Part shown: positions 25,854-35,761 of the stretch, in pieces
How positions within the stretch are numbered: the stretch's first letter is position 1
Layout of the letters: every line of letters begins with the position of its first letter
DNA from: Candidatus Limnocylindrales bacterium
GTDB lineage: Bacteria > Moduliflexota > Moduliflexia > Moduliflexales > JAUQPW01
DNA length: 64,000 bases
NCBI GenBank assembly: GCA_035559535.1
Contig: DATMBG010000021.1
Span: 62,001 to 126,000 of the forward strand
Direction of reading: 5' to 3'
Program-made: the position numbers and the translations under genes
The notes under the pieces: generated by a model
The model's input: only the letters and a program-made list of their open reading frames with translations
Database searches by the model: none
What the model was told of the DNA's origin: nothing

Positions 25854-27533
25854 GTGTTATTGGAACTTCATATAGAAAATTTTGCTATTATTGATAAACT
25901 CCACGTGGAATTTTCCAAAGGATTCAATGTCCTTACCGGGGAAACGGGAGCCGGAAAATCTATTCTTATTGATGCCCTTAGTCTGGCCCTAGGAAGTAAA
26001 TCCAGCAGCGAGATGATTCGATCCGATGCCGAAAAGGCGGTGGTAGAGATACGGGTGGATGTGCAGGAGAATGAAACGGTCAGAACCAAAGCAGTGGAGT
26101 TGGGATTTTTAAGTCCTTCGGAAGAATCCCAGGAGTTGATCATTCGTCGGGAAATCTCCCGAAGCGGCAAGGGTCGTGCCCTTATCAACGGCAATCTGGC
26201 AACTACTGCCATGCTGGCAGAACTCGGAGAAAATCTCATCGACATCCACGGTCAACACCAACACCAGTCTCTCCTGAAACCTTCTATCCATATCGACCTG
26301 TTGGATGCTTTTGGAGGTCTGTTAAAGCTTCGCAAAGAGTTTGAAGAAAAGTTTCAAAGGTTCAAACAGGTCCAGACGGAACTTCGGGAATTAAAAGAAA
26401 GTATTCGGACCCGGATGCAGCGCCTGGATCTACTGAATTTTCAAAAGCAAGAAATTGAAAAAGCTCACCTGATTCCGGGGGAAGATGAAGAACTTCAGCG
26501 GGAAAGGAAACTTCTTTCCGCTGCGGAACGACTGGCTACCGAGACCCAGGAAGCCTATGAACTCCTCTACGGTGGGGAAGAATCCCTGGTGGACAGGTTA
26601 GGACAGGTACTGAATTTATTAAAAGACCTGACCCAAATCGATGATTCACTATCTCCCCTGTTAAGTTCTTGCGAATCTATTGGTTACCAGTTGGAAGATA
26701 TAGCTTATTCTCTTCGGGATTATGCTCAAAAGGTTGAGTTTAATCCTCAACGATTAGAGGAAATTGAGCGACGCCTGGACGAACTCCATCGACTCAAGAG
26801 AAAATACGGAAATACCCTTTCGGATATCCTGGATTTGAAAAAGAGTATTGAGGAAGAGTTAGCGTCTTACGATGAAGGAGAGGAGAGGTTGGAGAAGTTA
26901 GAAAACACTTTTAGAAATTTAGAAGAAGAACTGCGCATGCGTGCTGAAGAGTTATCCCGGCGGCGACAAGAGGTTGCTAAAAACATGGAATTATTGGTCA
27001 TGAAAGAACTCGGCGAGTTAAATATGGATAAAACCCGGTTTCAAATAACCCTGGAGCCCGGTAATTCAGGAGAATATCCCTTTACCTCTAAGGGGAAGGA
27101 CAGGGTGGAATTTTTTATGGCTCCTAACCCGGGGGAGGATCTAAAGCCTCTCAGTAAGATCGCTTCGGGAGGCGAGATATCCCGAATTATGCTGGCGTTT
27201 AAGACCATCTTAGCTTCCGTAGATAACGTTTCAACCCTTATCTTTGATGAAGTAGACCTGGGAATTGGAGGACGGATCGCCGAGATGGTCGGCAAAAAGT
27301 TAAAATTTATTTCGTCTTCCCGACAGGTTATTTGTATAACCCATCTTCCCCAGATAGCCAGTAAAGCCGATTTACATCTCCAGATCTCCAAGGAAGTTCA
27401 GGGGGGTAAGACTCTCACAAAGGTTCGAAGGCTATCGGAGTCCGAGCGAATAGAGGAGATTGCCCGGATGCTGGGAGGAGAAACAATTACAGAGACCACG
27501 TTGAAGCATGCGCGGGAAATGCTGGGATATTAA
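25854..27533 (+). CDS. recN: DNA repair protein RecN
   Basis: SMC-like ATPase that acts early in double-strand break repair. In its 559 residues the N-terminal Walker A GETGAGKSILIDALSLALG (29-47) is followed by two coiled-coil arms (about 160-370) and the C-terminal signature/Walker B pair KIASGGEISRIMLAFK and LIFDEVDLGIGG, then ICITHLPQIASKA. The length is normal for RecN. The start is a GTG without a visible ribosome binding site; an internal start is unlikely because MLLELHIENFAII is the usual RecN N-terminus. Confidence 0.95.
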   Translation: MLLELHIENFAIIDKLHVEFSKGFNVLTGETGAGKSILIDALSLALGSKSSSEMIRSDAEKAVVEIRVDVQENETVRTKAVELGFLSPSEESQELIIRREISRSGKGRALINGNLATTAMLAELGENLIDIHGQHQHQSLLKPSIHIDLLDAFGGLLKLRKEFEEKFQRFKQVQTELRELKESIRTRMQRLDLLNFQKQEIEKAHLIPGEDEELQRERKLLSAAERLATETQEAYELLYGGEESLVDRLGQVLNLLKDLTQIDDSLSPLLSSCESIGYQLEDIAYSLRDYAQKVEFNPQRLEEIERRLDELHRLKRKYGNTLSDILDLKKSIEEELASYDEGEERLEKLENTFRNLEEELRMRAEELSRRRQEVAKNMELLVMKELGELNMDKTRFQITLEPGNSGEYPFTSKGKDRVEFFMAPNPGEDLKPLSKIASGGEISRIMLAFKTILASVDNVSTLIFDEVDLGIGGRIAEMVGKKLKFISSSRQVICITHLPQIASKADLHLQISKEVQGGKTLTKVRRLSESERIEEIARMLGGETITETTLKHAREMLGY

Positions 27534-27543
27534 ACTTTTCCCC

Positions 27544-27573
27544 TTGACAAAGGGGCTTGTAACTTAGTAATAA
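27544..27573 (+). promoter_or_regulatory. Probable promoter of the ribosomal protein genes
   Basis: A perfect TTGACA (27544-27549) is followed after 18 bases by TAATAA (27568-27573), within a TAGTAATAATTAATAT stretch. The -35 box lies inside a small hairpin CCCCTT-GACA-AAGGGG. The site is 124 bases before rplM and just after the recN stop. Confidence 0.5.
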
Positions 27574-27696
27574 TTAATATCTATGGCTTAAAACAAAAAC
27601 GAAACCGGGAGTGAAAGCCGAAAATTCCGAACTCCTATCATCCAGAGGGATATCAGTTCGTGAATCTTTATCCTGGGTCATTTTCAGTTAAAAACT

Positions 27697-28125
27697 ATGA
27701 AAACATTTTCAGCCAAGAAAGAGGAAGTTCAGCATAAGTGGTATGTAATTAATGCAGAGGGAAAGGTTTTAGGCCGACTGGCAGTTGAAATCGCTAAGAG
27801 ATTAAGAGGTAAGCATAAACCTATTTTTACTCCCCATGTAGATACCGGGGATTATATCATCGTCACCAATGCGAGTAAAATTACCTTGACAGGTCGGAAG
27901 TTGCAACATAAAGTTTACATCCGGCATAGTGGGTACCCCGGCGGATTAAAATCTATAACGGCAGAAAAATTGCTAAAGGAAAAACCGGAGAGATTGATTG
28001 AGGCCGCTGTGTGGGGAATGTTACCCAAAAACCGGTTAAGTCGAAAGCTTTTGCATAAGCTAAAGGTATATGCTGGACCGGAGCATCCCCATCAGGCCCA
28101 GCGACCTGAGCCGTTAAATATATAG
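27697..28125 (+). CDS. rplM: 50S ribosomal protein L13
   Basis: Large-subunit protein of 142 residues, the usual length. [38 protein letters not shown] and the C-terminal [20 protein letters not shown] are family signatures. It is paired with rpsI as in most bacteria, though a 143-base gap with foldback element E7 separates them. The ATG has no convincing Shine-Dalgarno sequence. The C-terminus is complete. Confidence 0.97.
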   Translation: MKTFSAKKEEVQHKWYVINAEGKVLGRLAVEIAKRLRGKHKPIFTPHVDTGDYIIVTNASKITLTGRKLQHKVYIRHSGYPGGLKSITAEKLLKEKPERLIEAAVWGMLPKNRLSRKLLHKLKVYAGPEHPHQAQRPEPLNI

Positions 28126-28138
28126 ATACAGACATTCT

Positions 28139-28262
28139 TGAAGTTAGAGGGTGAAAGTCAGAATAACTCCCTTATCGGGGACAGGGGAAATGCCCCTGGC
28201 TCCCAGAGGAGAAAGTGTGGGGAAGGTTTTTATTCTAACTTTCAACCTCGGACTTCTGGATT
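28139..28262. repeat. Heptad foldback element E7
   Basis: Left arm GAAGTTA, GAGGGTG, AAAGTCA, GAATAAC and right arm ATTCTAA, CTTTCAA, CCTCGGA, CTTCTGG pair and share the 7-base step. The loop holds a second dyad around GGGGACAGGGGAAATGCCCC. It lies between rplM and rpsI. Confidence 0.75.
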
Positions 28263-28268
28263 TTAAAA

Positions 28269-28673
28269 ATGGAAGGTGAAAACGTAATCCAGCAGTACTA
28301 TGGTACCGGAAAGAGGAAGACGGCCATAGCAAGAGTCTGGCTAAGACCTGGTAAGGGTCGTATAACCGTCAATAAAATCCCCATTGATAAATACTTTCCC
28401 CGCGACACCTTAAAAACCTTCATTAAACAACCTTTAAAACTCACGAAAAATCTTAATACTTTCGATATTTACGTAAATGTTCATGGAGGTGGAAAAAGCG
28501 GACAAGCGGGGGCAATTCGACATGGCATAGCCCGGGCTTTGCTAAATTACGATCTTGAATTGCGCCCTGTGTTGAAAAAAGCGGGCTTACTCACCCGAGA
28601 TGCACGGGTAAAAGAGAGGAAAAAATACGGACAACGCGGAGCGAGAGCCCGATTTCAATTTTCTAAAAGATAA
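28269..28673 (+). CDS. rpsI: 30S ribosomal protein S9
   Basis: Small-subunit protein with family signatures [39 protein letters not shown] and the terminal [17 protein letters not shown], whose last Lys/Arg reach the P-site tRNA. 134 residues, normal for bacterial S9. Start at ATG 28269; no ribosome binding site is seen because the preceding bases belong to foldback element E7. Confidence 0.97.
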   Translation: MEGENVIQQYYGTGKRKTAIARVWLRPGKGRITVNKIPIDKYFPRDTLKTFIKQPLKLTKNLNTFDIYVNVHGGGKSGQAGAIRHGIARALLNYDLELRPVLKKAGLLTRDARVKERKKYGQRGARARFQFSKR

Positions 28674-28682
28674 TTTTTTATA

Positions 28683-28744
28683 TTCATTCAAAGGGGTTTT
28701 CAGGGTACCTTCTTCCCATGAAAGCCCTTTGAGTGAAAGGAGGG
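28683..28744 (+). promoter_or_regulatory. rpsB leader hairpin next to the ribosome binding site
   Basis: TTCATTCAAAGGG (28683-28695) pairs with CCCTTTGAGTGAA (28725-28737) with a single G-U pair, enclosing 29 bases with a GGG/CCC inner stem. The stem runs into the AAGGAGGG ribosome binding site (28737-28744). This is a plausible autoregulatory leader, as S2 represses rpsB-tsf in E. coli; here that is inference. Confidence 0.45.
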
Positions 28745-28750
28745 AGTTGG

Positions 28751-29587
28751 TTGAGCGAAATAACCATGAAGGAATTATTAGAGGCTGGGGTCCACTTTGG
28801 GCACCAGACCAAGCGATGGAACCCAAAGATGAAGAAATATATCTTTGGGGAACGGAACGGTATTTATATTATAGATTTACAGAAAACCTTGAAGAAGTTT
28901 AAGGAAGCATATGAAAAAATTGTAGATACCGTTGCAAAGGGAGGTAAAATTCTCCTGGTTGGGACTAAAAAACAAGCGCGAGATGTTATTGTTGAGGAAG
29001 CCAAACGTTGTGGGATGTATTACGTGAATCAACGTTGGTTGGGGGGAACCTTAACCAACTTTTCTACTATTAAGAACAGTATCGAAAAGCTTAAACGGCT
29101 GGAACAACTGAAACAGGAACCTGAAAGTAGCCCCTTAATCAAGAAAGAGAGATTACGTCTGGAGCGGACCATTGCGAAGCTTGAGAAGTTTCTAGGAGGC
29201 ATTAAAGACATGGATAGGCTTCCGGATATGCTCTTCGTGATCGATCCCAAGAAAGAGAAGATTGCAGTTGCTGAAGCAAATAAACTGGGCATTCCCATTG
29301 TGGCCATTGTGGATACCAATTGTGATCCGGATAAAATTGATTATGTGATTCCAGGTAATGATGATGCGATTCGGGCCATTAAATTATTCGCTTCTAAAGT
29401 TGCAGATGCCGTACTGGAAGGTAAAGCAATCCTGGAGAGCCAGCAAGCCGCTATGGAAAAGCTTCCAGAATTTGAGAAGACTCAAGGAGAATCTGAAAAA
29501 GAGAGTAAACTAGAAGACTCTGAAGAGCCTATAGAAGGAGTTAAATCGACGACTCCTTCCAACGAGGAACAAGTGGTAGTATCCTAA
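28751..29587 (+). CDS. rpsB: 30S ribosomal protein S2
   Basis: Small-subunit protein, 278 residues from the TTG at 28751. I prefer this start because AAGGAGGG lies 6 bases before it and the protein then begins with [20 protein letters not shown], as S2 normally does. Signatures [19 protein letters not shown] and [19 protein letters not shown] are present. The C-terminal 40 residues are an acidic, Glu/Ser-rich tail beyond the globular fold. It heads the rpsB-tsf-pyrH-frr-uppS cluster. Confidence 0.97.
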   Translation: MSEITMKELLEAGVHFGHQTKRWNPKMKKYIFGERNGIYIIDLQKTLKKFKEAYEKIVDTVAKGGKILLVGTKKQARDVIVEEAKRCGMYYVNQRWLGGTLTNFSTIKNSIEKLKRLEQLKQEPESSPLIKKERLRLERTIAKLEKFLGGIKDMDRLPDMLFVIDPKKEKIAVAEANKLGIPIVAIVDTNCDPDKIDYVIPGNDDAIRAIKLFASKVADAVLEGKAILESQQAAMEKLPEFEKTQGESEKESKLEDSEEPIEGVKSTTPSNEEQVVVS

Positions 29588-29594
29588 TCAACTA

Positions 29595-29657
29595 TGCACA
29601 ATGGACAATGAGCCAGGAACCCCAAGGTTCATTGTTAATTGCTAATTGCTCATTGCG
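29595..29657. repeat. Heptad foldback element E8
   Basis: The right half is GGTTCAT, TGTTAAT, TGCTAAT, TGCTCAT, TGCG, exactly 7 bases per step. The left half ACAATGGACAATGAGCC pairs with it. It lies between rpsB and tsf, ending 8 bases before the tsf ATG. Confidence 0.8.
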
Positions 29658-29665
29658 AAGTTAAA

Positions 29666-30993
<1,328 letters not shown>

Positions 30994-30994
30994 A

Positions 30995-31072
30995 CAATGA
31001 ACCCAGAACAATGAGCAGTTACCAATTAACAATGGTTAATGGTTCATGGTTAATGGTTCATTGGGAATTGTT
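30995..31072. repeat. Heptad foldback element E9
   Basis: The right half reads GGTTAAT, GGTTCAT, GGTTAAT, GGTTCAT, TGGGAAT, a textbook 7-base repeat. The left half (ACAATGAACC, ACAATGAGC, ACCAATTAACAATGG) pairs with it. It sits between pyrH and frr. Confidence 0.8.
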
Positions 31073-31077
31073 ACACG

Positions 31078-31635
31078 ATGATACAGGATGTTTACAAAAA
31101 AGTTGAAGAGACGATGCAGAAAACCCTTAACGTCCTTCAGCGAGAATTTGCTTCAATTCGAACTGGGCGGGCTTCTGTTAGTCTGCTAGATGGTATTACC
31201 GTCGATTATTATGGAACTCCAACGCCCCTAAACCAAGTCGCAACCCTCTCGGCACCTGAAAGTAACCTGATTGTTATTCAACCCTGGGATCCTACCACCA
31301 TCAAGGAAATTGAAAAGGCCATCCTGAGATCCGATTTAGGTCTGACTCCTACCTCCGATGGAAAAGTCATACGTCTGTCCGTTCCCCCTTTAACCGAAGA
31401 ACGACGTAAACAGCTCGTAAAGGTAGTAAAAAAAATAGCCGAGGAATCCCGGGTTGCTATTCGTCAAATCAGGAAAGATGGGAATGACGACTTAAAACGC
31501 CTGGAAAAAAATAAAGAAATCTCGGAAGATGAACTCCATAAAGCTCAAGAACAAATTCAGAAAATTACCGATAAATATATGAAAAAAATAGATGAACTGT
31601 TAGAGAAAAAAGAAGAAGAAATCATGGAGATCTGA
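31078..31635 (+). CDS. frr: Ribosome recycling factor
   Basis: Releases ribosomes from mRNA after termination, together with EF-G. At 185 residues it is full length. [23 protein letters not shown], split here as [11 protein letters not shown] then [17 protein letters not shown], is typical, as is the C-terminal helix with [18 protein letters not shown]-like sequence ([20 protein letters not shown]). The ATG directly follows foldback element E9, with no visible Shine-Dalgarno sequence. Confidence 0.97.
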   Translation: MIQDVYKKVEETMQKTLNVLQREFASIRTGRASVSLLDGITVDYYGTPTPLNQVATLSAPESNLIVIQPWDPTTIKEIEKAILRSDLGLTPTSDGKVIRLSVPPLTEERRKQLVKVVKKIAEESRVAIRQIRKDGNDDLKRLEKNKEISEDELHKAQEQIQKITDKYMKKIDELLEKKEEEIMEI

Positions 31636-31643
31636 TTTTTGAT

Positions 31644-31706
31644 CGTTGTCCGTTAAGAATAACCTGGCCCAATGGATAACAGGGTAGAAGGGACAACGGA
31701 CAACAG
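31644..31706. repeat. Heptad foldback element E10
   Basis: GTTGTCCGTT (31644-31653) pairs with AACGGACAAC (31695-31704), with further pairing of GATAACAGGG-type sequence inside. ACAACGG and ACAACAG show the 7-base step. It lies between frr and uppS. Confidence 0.65.
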
Positions 31707-31723
31707 GTAATGACCGGCGAACC

Positions 31724-32530
31724 GTGAGCAACGAACAACAAACCCTTCGTCAAGACCCAGGCCGGGTAGCAGACAACGGATCCCAAGAGCTTCTTTCCCG
31801 AATCGACAAGACTAAATTGCCCCGCCATATAGCGATAATTATGGACGGAAATGGACGCTGGGCAAGGCAACGCCATCTTCCCAGGATAGAGGGGCATCGA
31901 GCCGGAGCTAAAGCCGTCCGAGATACCGTAGAAGCCTGTGCAGAATTAGGAATTGAAGTGTTAACCCTCTATGCTTTCTCGGCAGAAAACTGGAAAAGAC
32001 CGATCTCCGAAGTCATGGCGCTTATGGGCATGCTGGTGGAGTACCTTCAAAAGGAGTTAAAAACCCTCGAGGATAATAATATTCGGTTAATTACCATCGG
32101 TCGAACCCAAGAGTTACCCTTTCCTGCTCAAGAAGCTCTTAAGTTTACAATTAATAAAACCAAAAATAATCAAGGCCTTACTTTAAATCTCGCTTTGAAT
32201 TACGGAGGTCAGATAGAAATTCTGGATGCGGTGTTACGAATCGTTCAAGATATCGAAAATAAAAAATTATCCCCTAAAGATTTAACGGTTTCGGTCTTCA
32301 ACAATTATCTATATACAGCAGGACTTCCGGATCTGGATCTTATGATCAGAACCAGTGGAGAAATGCGGGTGAGTAATTTCCTGTTATGGCAGCTTGCCTA
32401 CGCAGAAATCCATGTAACCCCTGTGCTCTGGCCGGATTTCCGACGCCAACACTTATATGAAGCATTGCTGGATTTTCAAAAAAGAGAGCGCCGATTCGGT
32501 CGGGTTGAAGGAGATAACTATGATGGATAG
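31724..32530 (+). CDS. uppS: Isoprenyl (undecaprenyl) diphosphate synthase
   Basis: Cis-prenyltransferase making the lipid carrier for peptidoglycan and glycans. The 268-residue protein has IAIIMDGNGRWARQR with the catalytic Asp (near 38), GHRAGAKAVRDTVE, ALNYGGQIEILDAV and the C-terminal DLMIRTSGEMRVSNFLLWQ. The frame starts at GTG 31724 without a clear ribosome binding site; the first 30 residues are not conserved. It is the last gene of the classical rpsB-tsf-pyrH-frr-uppS order. The following small membrane protein overlaps its end. Confidence 0.95.
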   Translation: MSNEQQTLRQDPGRVADNGSQELLSRIDKTKLPRHIAIIMDGNGRWARQRHLPRIEGHRAGAKAVRDTVEACAELGIEVLTLYAFSAENWKRPISEVMALMGMLVEYLQKELKTLEDNNIRLITIGRTQELPFPAQEALKFTINKTKNNQGLTLNLALNYGGQIEILDAVLRIVQDIENKKLSPKDLTVSVFNNYLYTAGLPDLDLMIRTSGEMRVSNFLLWQLAYAEIHVTPVLWPDFRRQHLYEALLDFQKRERRFGRVEGDNYDG

Positions 32531-32903
32531 CCTAGTTTTAAAACCATTTTATAATTCTCGAGGCGATGCCAGACTTAATTTCATTCTTGCTATCATTATA
32601 GTTGCCGTTATTATTTATATCATTAAACAAGTAGCTCCGGTTTGGATCGATTATTACGGCCTTAAAGATTATGTAACCGAACAGGCCCAATACGGTTCCT
32701 GCCGGGATGTGGACAGTATTAAAGAGAATATTGTAAAGAAAATAAAAGAATATCCCAATACGGTCGTTAAAGAAGATCAAGTGAAAGTGTCCTGCGATGG
32801 AGGAATTATGAAGGTCCAGGCTTCCTATCGAAGAAGATTAGAATTACCCGGCTACTCAAGAAATCTGGCCTTTGATATCGATACCGGAGTGCGGAAATTC
32901 TAA
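32520..32903 (+). CDS. Small membrane-anchored protein, DUF4845-like
   Basis: The 127-residue protein starts at ATG 32520 behind GAAGGAGATAACT and overlaps uppS by 11 bases. One membrane helix (about 22-40, FILAIIIVAVIIYIIKQV) is followed by VAPVWIDYYGLKDYVTEQA and a small alpha/beta domain outside the membrane. This shape resembles DUF4845 proteins, which are pilin-like at the N-terminus and often lie next to signal peptidase genes. Function unknown. Overlap with uppS suggests co-translation. Confidence 0.65.
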   Translation: MMDSLVLKPFYNSRGDARLNFILAIIIVAVIIYIIKQVAPVWIDYYGLKDYVTEQAQYGSCRDVDSIKENIVKKIKEYPNTVVKEDQVKVSCDGGIMKVQASYRRRLELPGYSRNLAFDIDTGVRKF

Positions 32904-32941
32904 TAAGATAGGGGCGGGTTTGAAACCCTACCCCTATCTTA
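32904..32941 (+). terminator. Strong hairpin, possible terminator
   Basis: TAAGATAGGGG (32904-32914) pairs perfectly with CCCCTATCTTA (32931-32941), and an inner GGGTT/AACCC stem continues it. Only a short T-poor tail follows, so termination may be partial. It lies between the ribosomal-cluster end and the first glycosyltransferase, 13 bases before that start. Confidence 0.5.
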
Positions 32942-32954
32942 TCTTTAAACCTGT

Positions 32955-34091
32955 GTGAGAATTGGCCTCGATGCTCGATTAGCCTTTTACGATAGGACCG
33001 GAATCGGTCAATATACCCGCGCCCTCCTGACCTATCTACCCACGGTAAGCACCGATCAAGATCTTTACTTTCTTTTCTGTGATCGGCAACCCTTCGTAAA
33101 CCCCTGGTCAGATCCCCGATTGAATATTGTTCCCATTCCTCGAAAACAAAGGATTCTTTGGACAAATTTCTCCCTTCCACCTTTCTTGAAAGCCAAACAG
33201 ATCGACCTTTACCATGGCGTCTGCAATTTTGAACTACCTGTACGTAAAGTCTGTCCTTACGTGGTAACAATCCATGACCTGATCCCTTTATTTTTCCCCA
33301 AACTGGTTCCTAAAAAACATCTTCTATTATTTCACATCTTGATGAGATGGGTTGCCCGGATAGCCGATAAAATTATCACCGATTCTAATTCCTCTAAAAA
33401 AGACATCCTGGACCGATTGGGAGTTCCTGAGGAGAAAATACAGGTCATTTACCTGGCTCATCATCCCGTTTATCGCCCTATCCCAGACCGGAATAAGATA
33501 GAATCCATACTGGCAAAGTATCGTTTAAACGGTAAATATCTGCTTTTTACCGGGGTCTTAGAGCCAAAGAAAAACCTTCTTCGGCTTATCGAAGCCTTCT
33601 ATCTCCTTAAAACCCAGATAAACCCCCATAAAGACCTTAAATTGGTTCTTGTGGGTGGAACGGGATGGGGGTATACCGGAGCCGGTGAAAATCTTCCCAG
33701 GCTTATTGAACAGAGGGAATTGAAGGAAGAAGTCATCTTTACAGGCTATGTACCCGACGAAGATCTTCCCTATCTTTACAATGGAGCCGAACTTTTTGTC
33801 TTTCCTTCTCTTTACGAAGGATTTGGTCTTCCGGTTTTAGAAGCTATGGCCTGCGGTACTCCCGTGGTCACCTCAAAGGTCTCTTCCTTACCTGAAATCG
33901 TAGGTGAAGCCGGTAAGTTGATTAATCCTTATGATCCTCGAAGCATTGCAGAAGGGATTTCAGAGGTTTTGACCAACCAGACCCTTCGACAATCCATGAT
34001 CGAAAAGGGATTGCAACGGGCCCATCTTTTCTCCTGGCAGCGGACTGCTGCAGAAACCCTGGCCGTATATCGATCCGTAACTAAAGGTTAG
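32955..34091 (+). CDS. GT4-family glycosyltransferase (1 of 3)
   Basis: Retaining GT-B glycosyltransferase of 378 residues, probably adding a sugar during envelope glycan synthesis. The N-terminus [20 protein letters not shown] and [10 protein letters not shown], then [13 protein letters not shown], belong to the acceptor domain. [36 protein letters not shown] (EX7E motif) and [16 protein letters not shown] form the nucleotide-sugar domain. It starts at a GTG right behind a hairpin, with no clear ribosome binding site. Two close paralogues follow at 34116 and 37872. Confidence 0.9.
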   Translation: MRIGLDARLAFYDRTGIGQYTRALLTYLPTVSTDQDLYFLFCDRQPFVNPWSDPRLNIVPIPRKQRILWTNFSLPPFLKAKQIDLYHGVCNFELPVRKVCPYVVTIHDLIPLFFPKLVPKKHLLLFHILMRWVARIADKIITDSNSSKKDILDRLGVPEEKIQVIYLAHHPVYRPIPDRNKIESILAKYRLNGKYLLFTGVLEPKKNLLRLIEAFYLLKTQINPHKDLKLVLVGGTGWGYTGAGENLPRLIEQRELKEEVIFTGYVPDEDLPYLYNGAELFVFPSLYEGFGLPVLEAMACGTPVVTSKVSSLPEIVGEAGKLINPYDPRSIAEGISEVLTNQTLRQSMIEKGLQRAHLFSWQRTAAETLAVYRSVTKG

Positions 34092-34115
34092 ACAAGAGGA
34101 AAAGGGAAACCGGTC

Positions 34116-35279
34116 ATGCGCATTGCTATTGATATTCGCTGGCTAAGGAAAGAGATGGACGGAATCGGTCGATACGTAAGTAACCTGGTAACCCACCTGG
34201 TAGAATTAGATACCCGTAATACTTATTTTCTCATCACACATCCTAACAGCTTCCCATCTTCCTATTCCTTTCCCACGTCCCCGCGTCTCTACATCTCCGC
34301 ATCCCCATATCCTTTCCTCTCCCCTCGAGATTTCTTTTGCCTTCCTGGGTTTTTGAACCGACTGGAGATAGATTTATTCCATGCACCGAATTACCTGACT
34401 TCCCCTCTATCTGGACGTTATGCTCAAATTGTTACCGTCCACGATCTTATTCCTTATCTTTATCCTGAAACCCTCTGGAAAGCCAGCTTGAGATGGAAGT
34501 TCTATTACAGAAGTAAGTATCCTGCTTATCTTGTCTTACACAAAGCAGATCAGATCATAGCCGATTCCCTGCATACGAAAAAAGATATTGTGAAGCTATT
34601 TGGAATTCCACCCGAAAAAATCAGAGTGATCTGGCCGGGTATTGAAACAAGATTTTATACAGCAGAAAAACCTTCAAAGGCGTTTCTACAGAAATATAAC
34701 CTTCGAGAAGATTTTCTCTTGTACTTAGGACGACAAGATCCTTATAAGGGGTTGGAGTTTTTAATCCGGGCTTATTATCAGCTGGATCCTGGGTTACGAA
34801 ACCAATACCCCCTGATCATTGCCGGTAAGAAGGACTCTCGATACTTAAAATCCGTGGAGCACCTGATCGAGGATCTGGCCTTGAAAGAACAGGTTCAATT
34901 TTTAGGTTACGTACCGGACCCGGATCTTCCTTCCCTATATAAGGCCGCAACCCTTTTTGTATATCCTTCCCTTTATGAAGGGTTTGGGTTCCCACCTCTC
35001 GAAGCCATGGCCTGTGGAACCCCGGTGATTTATGGCCGGGGATCTTCTCTGGAAGAAGTTATCGGTGACAAGGGAGGGTCGTTCACCCCTCATCATCTTC
35101 CAGAGTTGACTCAAGCCATTCAAATGCTTCTCCAAAACAGACAACTCCGGGAGGAGATGTCTCAAAGAGGACGTGAACAGGTCCTTTCCTTAACCTGGCG
35201 GAAAACGGCCGAGGCCGTTCTGGAAGTGTATCAGGCGGTAGGCCATCGAAAAACAGGTCAGGGAGGGATCCAAAGATAA
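34116..35279 (+). CDS. GT4-family glycosyltransferase (2 of 3)
   Basis: This 387-residue paralogue has MRIAIDIRWLRKEMDGIGRY, IDLFHAPNYLTSP, TVHDLIPYLYP, LYLGRQDPYKGLEFLIRAY and the EX7E motif in [18 protein letters not shown]. Residues about 45-70 are Ser/Pro/Tyr-rich (FPSSYSFPTSPRLYISASPY) and unlike the paralogues; the DNA there reads like one arm of a foldback repeat, although the total length of this loop equals that of the neighbours. It lies 24 bases after GT 1, with GAGGAAAAGGGAAACC upstream. Likely to act on the same glycan. Confidence 0.88.
   Translation: MRIAIDIRWLRKEMDGIGRYVSNLVTHLVELDTRNTYFLITHPNSFPSSYSFPTSPRLYISASPYPFLSPRDFFCLPGFLNRLEIDLFHAPNYLTSPLSGRYAQIVTVHDLIPYLYPETLWKASLRWKFYYRSKYPAYLVLHKADQIIADSLHTKKDIVKLFGIPPEKIRVIWPGIETRFYTAEKPSKAFLQKYNLREDFLLYLGRQDPYKGLEFLIRAYYQLDPGLRNQYPLIIAGKKDSRYLKSVEHLIEDLALKEQVQFLGYVPDPDLPSLYKAATLFVYPSLYEGFGFPPLEAMACGTPVIYGRGSSLEEVIGDKGGSFTPHHLPELTQAIQMLLQNRQLREEMSQRGREQVLSLTWRKTAEAVLEVYQAVGHRKTGQGGIQR
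34255..34320. repeat. Repeat-like arm inside a glycosyltransferase gene (E16)
   Basis: The segment CACGTCCCCGCGTCTC, then TACATCTCCGCATCCCCAT, reads like the pyrimidine arm of the E6/E11 elements, in 7-base steps. No complementary arm is present. It is in frame and could also be ordinary low-complexity coding sequence. Confidence 0.3.
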
Positions 35280-35284
35280 AAACT

Positions 35285-35608
35285 ATGAAGTGGAAAGATA
35301 TCCTTATGGTAGTTCTAACTTTTATTAACCTCACCATCGCCTGTTATATTCATTTACAGAGTGGGGTAGCAGGAGCAGAACGAAAGCCTCTCAGTCTTCA
35401 AGAACAGGTCCAGGATATGGAAAAACGCCTGGAAACCATCGAAGAGGAGCTAAAATACAAGGGAAATCAGAAAATATCCCGGATCGATTACCTGGAGGAG
35501 GAGTTGAACAAGCTCAAGGGCCAGGTAGATTTGTTAAGGGCCAGACTGGATCTTTTTACAACCAAAACCCGTATTTTGGAGAATCAGGTAGATCGCCTGA
35601 GAAGATAA
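35285..35608 (+). CDS. Small membrane-anchored coiled-coil protein
   Basis: The 107-residue protein has an N-terminal hydrophobic segment (about 5-28, DILMVVLTFINLTIACYI) that is a membrane anchor or uncleaved signal. A long heptad-rich Glu/Lys/Leu coiled coil follows (about 38-107, LQEQVQDMEKRLETIEEELK). It starts 5 bases after GT 2, so it belongs to that transcript. GGAGGGATC upstream may serve as ribosome binding site. It may be a scaffold for the glycosyltransferases; no family recognised. Confidence 0.65.
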   Translation: MKWKDILMVVLTFINLTIACYIHLQSGVAGAERKPLSLQEQVQDMEKRLETIEEELKYKGNQKISRIDYLEEELNKLKGQVDLLRARLDLFTTKTRILENQVDRLRR

Positions 35609-35761
35609 CCGGTTCCCAGGCAACCTCATCGGCCTGAATCAGGTTTTACTCCGATAAAATTCAAGGCTATCCTGGCAAGGACACTCCTATCGGATCCCTC
35701 TCAACCTGAAACGGTGAGAGATCTCCACAGGGATCCGGTCTTCCAGGAAGGTTTGGGGATT

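Noticed and set aside
34255-34320. Insertion of a repeat arm into the GT4 gene
   Set aside because: The loop has the same length as in both paralogues, so a clean insertion is not supported. It is kept only as a low-confidence replacement.
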